Below are positions 1 to 9,000 of a stretch of DNA of 14,431 nucleotides, one piece after another. The DNA lies in assembly GCA_003573635.1 (NCBI GenBank), contig QUTJ01031659.1, positions 1 through 14,431 of the forward strand, read 5' to 3'. Within the stretch, counting starts at the first letter, position 1. The number at the start of each line of letters is the position of its first letter. Made by a program: the position numbers and the translations under genes. The notes beneath the pieces are model-generated. The model ran no database searches, was not told the DNA's origin, and was given only the letters and a program-made list of their open reading frames with translations. The DNA is from Goniomonas avonlea (Eukaryota > Cryptophyceae > Goniomonadida > Goniomonadaceae).

Positions 1-1
1 G

Positions 2-3000
2 GTGACCCAGTGGACCTCGGATTCATCACTGAGGTGCAAGCGCGGGCTGTTCGTGCGAGCCTCGGGGTGTGCAGGGCTCTCAGTTGGAATGCAGCAGACA
101 TCGCATTCTTTGGTGTTCACACTAGATTCTGGATCTCTCTGTAGTGTTCTTCCTTCGAATGGACCCTCATCGGGGGCAGTCAGTGTGACCGTGGTTGGGC
201 ATTCACTGAGAGGTGCTTACAGCCCTCTTGGTCGCCTCGGTTCGAGTGCGTTTGGTGCGACGATTTGGCGCTCTGATTCGTCTGTTCTTTGCAAAACTGC
301 TGGAGTGGTGAGTTCTGGGTTAACTTTTGGTGTTTCGGTTGCGCGTGCAGCAAGCCTTAGTGGAGCTTACTCGTGTGCGCGCCCACAACCCAGCGGTGTC
401 ACCAGAACCAATTCCGCTTCATCAGCTTCGGTCAGTGTAACCGTTCTTGGTTCTAATTTTGGTTTCGTTGTCGCAAGTGGCCGTGCGTTCCTCGGGGCCA
501 GCTCATGCCATACCTCGACATGGATTTCAGATTCTGCCATCATGCCCAAGTATGTTTCGGGTGTTTCTGGGATTCGTTTGATCGCCATGACGGTTGCAAG
601 GAACGTGGGCTCGTTGTCTGGCTTGTTCTCGCATGACGGTGTGACACCAAGCAGTGTTGCCGTGACCAATGTGCCCTCAACAGGCTCCATCAGTGTCACG
701 GTTATCTCAGCAAATATTGCACGCGGTGGTTCCTCTGAACACTCTCGCGTTGGTTTCTCTGGCGGCGCGGCGACGCGATGGGTATCAGACAGCGCTGCCC
801 TGTGCAAAACAGTGGAGGGCGTGGCAAAGATGCGACGAGTCGCGTTGACCTCAGGGCGCCAAGCTGGTACATCAACCAGCTCCTGGTCTTATGATCAACC
901 GAGCCCCAGTAGCTCCGTACTCGTCAACATTGCTGGGACTGCTTCTTCAAGTGTGACCATTGTTGCTTCGGGTTTCGGTCCGGCTGATTACTGCCCGTTG
1001 ACTCGACCAACTGGCTCTTCATGTGAGACTACCTCGTGGCGTTCAGAATCATCGATTCACTCGAAAGTTGCCCATGGGTTGTCGTCACTGCGAACTCTGG
1101 TTGTGACATCGGCCTTGCAGCATGGCAGTGTGACGTTGGCACTCTCCTTCAACCGCGCCACTATCAGCAGCAGTCTCGCAGGGAACGGTCCTGCTACGGG
1201 AGCAGTTAGTGTGACTGTCGTTGGATCTGGCCTTGGTCAGGTGAGGCTCTCGACCAGAGTTCGAACTGGTGCCTCGGCCCCCATGTCTACGGTATGGACC
1301 GCTGACTCTTCAATGATGTGCAAATCATCGCAAGGCGTACTGCAGCGAAGCTGTGCAGTGGTTTCCCTTCATGGCCTCCAATCATCGACCCAAGCGTTCA
1401 CGCTTGGAGGTGTCATCGGCAGTAGTGTGACTGTGTGCAACGTTGCAGTCACCGGCACATTGTCTGTCACCATCGTTGGACAATCCGCTGGTGTCTTTTC
1501 CTACACCATTAAGCTTGGAATTGGTGCCAGCTCCTGCGCCGCAACTTCCTGGCGATCGGACTCATCACTCCTGTGCAAAACTGCAACTGGTGCCCGGCCT
1601 CGACCCCTTTTAAGGCTCACAGTGGGGAAATTTGTTGGCACCCTCACGCAAGCTCTCTCGCACAACGGCCCGAGTGTGAGCTCTGTCATCGTTGCCAATG
1701 TTGCCGCCACGGGGTCCACTAGTGTGACTGTAATTGGTGGGACTTTTAGCCAGGTGGCTTTCAGTTTACACAATCGAGTGGGCTCCAGTGGGTGCGAAGT
1801 GACCACTTGGGTTGGCAGCACCGGGCTGCACTGCAAGCCTTCAAGCACTGCGTCGCGCGCCCACCTGGCTTCAGCAACTGTGGGTCTCAGTGTGGGAAGC
1901 CACACTGCTGCTTTTTCCGCGGCTTCTCCCTCAGCAAGCAGCGTGGTGCATAGCAATTTTGCACACACGGGAGCTGCAAGTGTGACAGTGGTCGCCAGCC
2001 AACTCAAACCAATGGGATATTCTGCGCGCTTGCTGCTTGGTCAGAGCAGCACCGCCGCCAGTGTGTGGACGTCTGAATCTTCGGTACAGTGTAAACCCTC
2101 AAATGGCAACGCTGCACTTCATGCACTGGTGCTGTCTGTGCTTCACTTGCGCGGCACCTTGACCCATATGGTGACCAATGACTCGCCCGCGATTACGTTA
2201 GGTCTCGCCTCCAACCCACCAGCAACTGGCGCCAGCGTCGTGACCCTCGTTGGCTCGTCCCTGGCTGCATGGATCACCAGTGCTTCGCCCCGCGCGGCTC
2301 GGTCGTCATGCGAATCCAGTAGCTGGAGAGCCGACACGTCCTTGCACTGCAAAGCCCCAGCGGGTGGCTCTGCTCGCCTGCGGATCACTGTGACTCTCAA
2401 GCTGCAGCTTGGCACCGTAACCACCGCGCTGTCCTACAGTGCATCTTCGGCTAGTAGCGCCAAAGCCACAAACAGTCCTGCAACAGCAGCGGTGAGCATC
2501 ACGGTGTGCGGTCGTGACTTCGGTTCCGCCGATTTCTCTCTTCAACCCAGTGTAAGTGGGAGTCATGCCGAAGCAGCCCGCTGGGTGTCGACATCGTCAG
2601 TGCTGTGCAAACTGCCTGCAGGGGTGCGCTCTTTGCGAGAGCTTGTGGCCACCACTCTTCAGCAATTTGGGACTCGCAGCCCGTCCATATCCTTCAATCG
2701 TCCATCCATCATAGGGGTGCTTAGCAACAATGGTCCGTTCACAGGCTCGCTCAGTCTTACCTTAAGTGGAACGGGTTTTGGTCAAGCTGACTATTGTGTG
2801 CACGGTCGCATCGGAGCCGCCACCGGGATGGCAGCAATCCTCTGGCGGTCGGATACCTCCGTGGCTTGCAAGACCCCTGCTGGTGTCTGGCCCCTCCAGC
2901 GGGGCGTAAGCACCGTGGCTCAGTCATTGGGAACAATCTCGCGTGTCTTCAGTTTCGATGGCCCGCTGTGCAGCAGTGTTACCAGGACTAACTCGCCTGC

Positions 3001-6000
3001 CACGGGTTCTCTGAGCGTCACTCTTCTCGGCACGCTGGGGCTCGCCGACTATACTCAATGTTCCAGGCTATGCGCGACCCCAGGCGAGGTCACGGCCTGG
3101 GTGTCGCACAGCTCCATATTGGCGAAGCTTCCGGCCACAACAAGTGCTTCAAGACGTTCGGTCGTGACAGTCGGGCGGAGTGCTGGATCATGGACCCTCG
3201 TGCTCAGCATGGACGCGCCAGTGCCTTCCTCAACGGTTGCCTCCAACTTGGCCACAACAGGTGCCCTAAGCGTGACTCTCACTGGGACAAGTGTGGGACA
3301 AATGGTTGCTTCTCCGCGCGCGCGCATCGCTCGGACCGGCTCAGATGCTCACCGCTGGGTGTCGGACTCATCTCTCTTGTGCAAGTCGAGTCAGGGTACC
3401 TCCCGTCGAGCCACTGCTATCACAATCGCTCGGATCTCTGGGACCGCGCTCTCAGCGGTGTCCTTTAACAAACCCATGATCTCGTCGCCTGTGCGGACCA
3501 ATGGACCCTCGTCTGGGGCTCACACTGTCACCATGGTCGGCTCGGGGTTCGGGATCGCAACAACCAGTTTACGAGCGCGAATGGGACAAACGGCCTGCGA
3601 AACGCGAAAGTGGGTGTCTGATTCAAGTGTCAGAGTTAAAACAACCCAGAGCAAGGCTGACAGCACTGTTTCAGTCACAGTAAACCAGCAATTCTCCTCG
3701 CTGACGCTTGCGGTGACGGCTGATGCCCCAATCCTCAGCCGCCTTGTTGTCCAGCTGGCGCCTGCAACGGGCTCGATCAGCGTCACACTTATTGGCCGTG
3801 GACTTGAAATGGCCGACTGGAGCGTTTCCCCACAGGTCGGCGGCACTCGGTGTGAAGCGTCCCTCTGGATCGCTGACACGTCCATTCGCTGCCGAGTTCC
3901 TTCTGGTCTTGCTCCCAGAGCTGTGGTGATCACTACCTTGGTGTTGGGCCGGTCCTCGTTCACCTCAGGGCTGTCATACCAGCCTGCGCAACCCGTGGAT
4001 TCCGTTCGAAACTCGCCAGGCACTGGTGCCTCAAGCGTGACGATCATTGGCATGCACATGGGCAGCATGGCCTTGAGTGGCGCTGTACGAATAGGCTGCA
4101 CGCACTCACCGACCACGGCATGGACAGCTGACAGCGCGGTGGCGGCCAAGATGGCAACGGGGTCGTCGCGGGGATGGTCCGTGCTGCTTACCGTCGCAGT
4201 GATGACGCGTAGCACTTCGCGTGCGGTATCATACTCGCTTGAGCCGGACTCGATCGCTGCGACCACAAATGGTGGATCAACCGGCGCGACGAGCGTGACC
4301 CTATTCGGTGCCAGTTTCGGCGCTGAACGATACAGCGCCGCTGTCCGAGCTGGCGGGTCTGGCTGCTCAGGAACGATGTGGGTTGCAGATACCTCTTTGT
4401 TGTGCAAGATAAGCCCGGGGACAGGGCCGCGAGCCAGTGTGATTGTGACGCTTTTGCGTTTCCGTCGCGGATCTCAAGTGGCAAAGTTTTCGTTCAATGC
4501 TCCCGCCCTGTACTCCGTTGCTGTCAGAGGTAACTTGATGCCCACTGGTGCTGTGAGTGTGACACTGGCCGGCTGGTCGTCCGGCATCATAGACTACAGC
4601 TCTGAAGTTCGAATGGTTGCATCTGCCTGTGAGGGGTTGACATGGACCTCGGACACCACCTTGCGTTGTCGGGCCGTGAGCGGTGTGAGAACTGCTTTTT
4701 CGCTTGCTGCGACCGTGGCTGGGCAAACAGGTTCAGTCACGAACCTGGTCTCATACAGTCCACCCATGCTGCTGCTCGGTTCCAATGCGCCGTCCACAGG
4801 GGCCGTCAGCGTTACCATTGCGGGCAATGCCATGGGGATGACGAGCTACTCCGCAGTGACAAGGTTGGCGGGCTCCCGCTGTTCAGCGACTCTGTGGATC
4901 GCAGACTCTACAATAGTATGCAAGATTGTGTTCGGTCAGCGAATTGATCGTCGCGCCGTGATGACGGTCGGCTCCCAGGCAGCGACTCGTCCTAGTGCCC
5001 TGTCATTTGATCCACCAGCTGCCAGCAGCTTGCGGTCATCCAATGTGCCAAGCTCCGCAGCGATTTTTGTCACCATCTTGGGCAAGGGGTGCGCTCCGAC
5101 TGCAATCCTTCGACTGGGCACTTCAAGCTGTGAGGCGACACAATGGACCTCCAGCACCGCAGCAGTGTGCAAACTCGGGAGGGGTGTTGGGGAGCAGCGC
5201 TCCATCGTTGTTACCGCCACTCAGCAGTTGGGCACCGCGACTCAATTATTTTCAGTGTGCAGGCCTGCTCTTGTCAGAACTAGGGTGGAGAATGCACCAA
5301 CAACGAGCTCGGTCAGCGTCACAGTGATAGGGGCGCAATTTGGCGTGTTCGATTCGACGACCTGTGGCCGCCCCAGTGCCTCCGGCTGTGAGGCGACCCG
5401 ATGGATCTCCGACACGTCCGTCGCTGTTAAGCGGACCTCAGGCACCAAGGCGGGGCTGGGCGAGAGCCTCACGGTGGGCCTCTCGTGGTCGTCCATGTCT
5501 CGTGTCTTCACTTTCGACGCACCCACGACCAGTAGTCTTGTGAGGGCCAACGGACCTGTGACCGGGTCAATCCTGACAAGCGTTTGCGGGTCCAGCTTTG
5601 CTCTGCACACGACCTCTCTCGCAGCACGCTTGGCAGGGACTGCCTTTGAGACAGCGATATGGCGGTCTGAAACTTCTCTCCTCTGTCGGGTGCCGGTGGG
5701 TGTCGGCAAGCTGCACGGAATTGCGATCACGGTACTGCAGATGGCTAACTTCGTGAGTACATCTGCAGTGTTCAGCTTCAACAGCCCTGGCCTCACCAGA
5801 GTACGCTCAGCCAATGCTCCGCTCACAGGTGCCGTCGTGGTGACAGTGTTTGGGTACGATATGGGTCTGTTCGGCTACACTCCGAGGCAGTCTCTGGGAG
5901 GTTCCACTTATCCAGGGACACGCTGGATCTCCAATACAGCCTTATCTGGCAAAATTCCATCCGGCATTTCCACACAGCCTTTGACTCAAGTCGCCACGTT

Positions 6001-9000
6001 GGCCCGGCAGACTGGATCACTTGCTCGCAGTCTGTGTTTTGATCATTCTGTCGTTACCAGCGCCATGGAAGTCAACGGGCCGACCACAGGCAGCGTCAGC
6101 GTCACTGTGTTTGGCACGCGTTTTGGGCCCTCGCAGTTGTCACCATCAGTGCGTTTCCAGGGTTCTGCATGCGATGCAACGAGATGGTGGGCGGATTCGT
6201 CTGTGTTCTCCAAGCTGCCCACAGGATCGGATGCTGGTCGCAGTGTTCAAGTGACATCTCACAATGCTGTTGCTTGTGTATCTCGCGTGTTCACCTGGGA
6301 TGCATTCGTTCTCAGCAGCCTGGTTGGCACCAACAGTCCCGCCACTGGTGCTCTCAGTGTCACTCTCGTTGGCATGTCCTTCGGACTGTCAGCCACCAGT
6401 TTGCGTCTCACAGCAGGGCAGACCTCCGTCGAAGCAACCACTTGGATCTCGGATTCATCCTTACGGTCCAAACTCCCGGCAGACAGAACAGTTGGTCGCA
6501 TGCACCTGACGTTGCTCAGACGAAAGAACCAGTGCCTGATCGGGGTCTTTACTCATGATTCACCGTCTTCCTCATCTGTGGCTCCAACCAACGGGCCGGC
6601 GTCCGGCAGTTTTACCCTGAGCCTCAGTGGCCAGAGTTTCATTGGCAAGTCATTGACGTCTACAGTGCGGGCTGGAGGCACGGCCTGTGGCGCGTCCGTG
6701 TGGTTCTCAGACTCCTCTCTGACATGCAAGTTGTCGTCGGCTGTGGGCGGACGTCGCGGTCTGTTGGCGACCTCAGGCCAGCGATTCACAACTCTCAGCG
6801 CAGCACTGACAATGGACGTCGGGTCAGTTACTCAGGCCAACCCAGTGAATCTGCCGATGACCGGCTCCGTGCGAGTGGCTCTCCTGGGCAGTGGGTGGGG
6901 CCCCACGGACTTTTCGATACGACTCCGAGTCGGAGCCTCCGCGTGCTTGCAGTCGCTGTGGAAATCGGACTCCTTCATCACATGCAGAGTGGGCGCTGGG
7001 GCTGGCTTGTCTCGGCGCGTTGCGGTTACTTCTGCCATGAGAATGGACTGTGTCACTCGCGTGTTTTCTTTCGACCAGCCAAGCCCCTCAATGATGCACC
7101 GCACCAACGGCGTTGCCACTGGGTCCCTAATCGTGTATGTGATGGGCCGTGGACTGCCAGTGGTTGATATCAGCACTCAAGCGCGAGTTGGTCGCTCGTC
7201 ATGCGAAATGTCAGCCTGGATCTCTCACTCAGCAGTGCGATCCAAGCTTCCTCAGAGTGTCGGGTCCCGCCGAGTCGGAGCAGCCGTTACTGCGCTTCGC
7301 GCTGTTGGCACGATGTCCCTGATCTTTTCTTTTGATGCCCATTTCCTGCAATCCTCTCTCACTCCGAGCAACATCCCTGCCTCAGGGAGTATCTCCGTCA
7401 CCATCATTGGTAGCAGTTTCGGGTCTGCTCGGCCTTCAATACCGGGGCGTGTCGGTGCAAGTGGCAGTTCGAGTGTTGAATGGACATCGGACACGTCCTT
7501 GAGATGCAAGCCCAGTGCGGGTAGTCCTTCACAATGCAACATTGCAGCGACTGTTCTAATGCACCGGGCAACCCTGTCACGTGTCGTTAGTTTTGGTGTC
7601 CAGTCTGCAGAACTGCGACCTTTCACCGTCAATGGACCCACAACTGGAGCCACGTCGCTGACTCTGTTATCAACAAATCTCGGCACTCGCGACAGCTCTG
7701 TACGCTTGCGCCTGGCGCCCACCAGCTCCGAGGCGACTGTTTGGATCAGCGACTCTACAATTCAAGCCAGAATGTCGCATAGCGTGGGTGCTGGCCTCCT
7801 TCTCAGTGTCTCTCTCTTGCAGCAGAGGCAAACCACTGCCGTTGGCTTCTCAACAGATGTCCCTACAGTCAGCGGGCTTCAGAGGGTGAATGGTCCTGCC
7901 ACTGGCGCAACTCGGGTGACTCTGCTCACACTGTCCCTCGGAGTCCAAAACCCAAGTCCTGGGCTGCGCCTGGGCACTGCATCCTTGAGCACAACGTGCG
8001 AGGCAGCCATGTGGACCTCCGATACTGCGGTTGCGTGCAAGTTATCTGCAGGGGTTGGCAGTGGGTCGCTCGGTGGCATTTCACTCACGGTTGTGGTGCA
8101 GGGTGTTCGAGCTGCGTTCAACCAAATGTCTGTCGACGCGCCAGTAATATCTGGGACAATCATGGCCAACACGCCAACAACGGCCGCAATCACAGTCACA
8201 GCCGTCGGTAGCGGAGTTGGCACGTGCCAATCTTCTCCCCGTGTGTTCCTGGGACGTTCCCACAGCGAGTCCACAAGGTGGACTTCCGACTCTAGCACCC
8301 GCTGCAAGTTGCCTCAGGGCGCGGGTTTGCACATCTTGGGAGTCACGACTGCGCGTCAATCTGGTCCAGCGCCACAGAGAAGCCTCCCTCGCGTCAGTTA
8401 CGATCACGCCCGCGTCCTCAGCATTGTTTCTGTCAACGCCGCGGCCACGGGTGCTGCCAGTCTCACACTTACCGGCATGAACATGGGAGACTCACTGTTC
8501 GCTGTCACGTCTCGCGCCCGCATGGGTGCCACGTCGTGCGAGGCCCACTCGTGGACATCGGACACAACACTCTGGTGCAAGCTGCCCTCCGGGGCGCACC
8601 ACACCGTGACCGCTGTCGTGTCTGTGGCTGGTTCCGCAGGCTCGTCCACTGCCCACTTCAGCTATGATGGCCAATCCTGTGGTGATGGCATTCGGTTCGG
8701 CTCAGAGTCTTGCGATGATGGCAATCGTAACTCTGGGGACGGCTGTAGCGCTGCTTGTAGCATTGAAGCCGGTTTTGATTGTGAGGAAACCTACGGGTCA
8801 CCATCAGTGTGCAAGGCGATTTGTGGCGATGGACGCCAGGGCGGCACAGAAACCTGTGACGATGGGAACTTGATCACAGGCGACGGCTGTAGCAGTGCAT
8901 GTACGATTGAACCTGGCTGGGAGTGCGCAAGGCTGTCCCTGAATGGGATGGTCGGCCGGCACAACTGCAGCTACTGCGGGGATGGTTACCATCTATTGGC

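Noticed and set aside
2-4. GTG as the start of the large reading frame
   Set aside because: It falls in the middle of a repeat (just before W-T-S-D-S-S), with no signal peptide after it; the gene simply continues from upstream.
3520-4407. Minus-strand open frame of 295 codons inside the giant CDS, with recurring V-T-L-x-A-P-V
   Set aside because: It is the mirror of the repeat array: the recurring antisense motif is the complement of the conserved T-G-x-x-S-V-T-V strand. Other minus-strand frames in 367-8649 behave the same way.
140-8674. Regular 258-bp periodicity as a CRISPR or satellite array
   Set aside because: The period is coding, in frame throughout, and the units differ widely at the DNA level while keeping protein framework residues.
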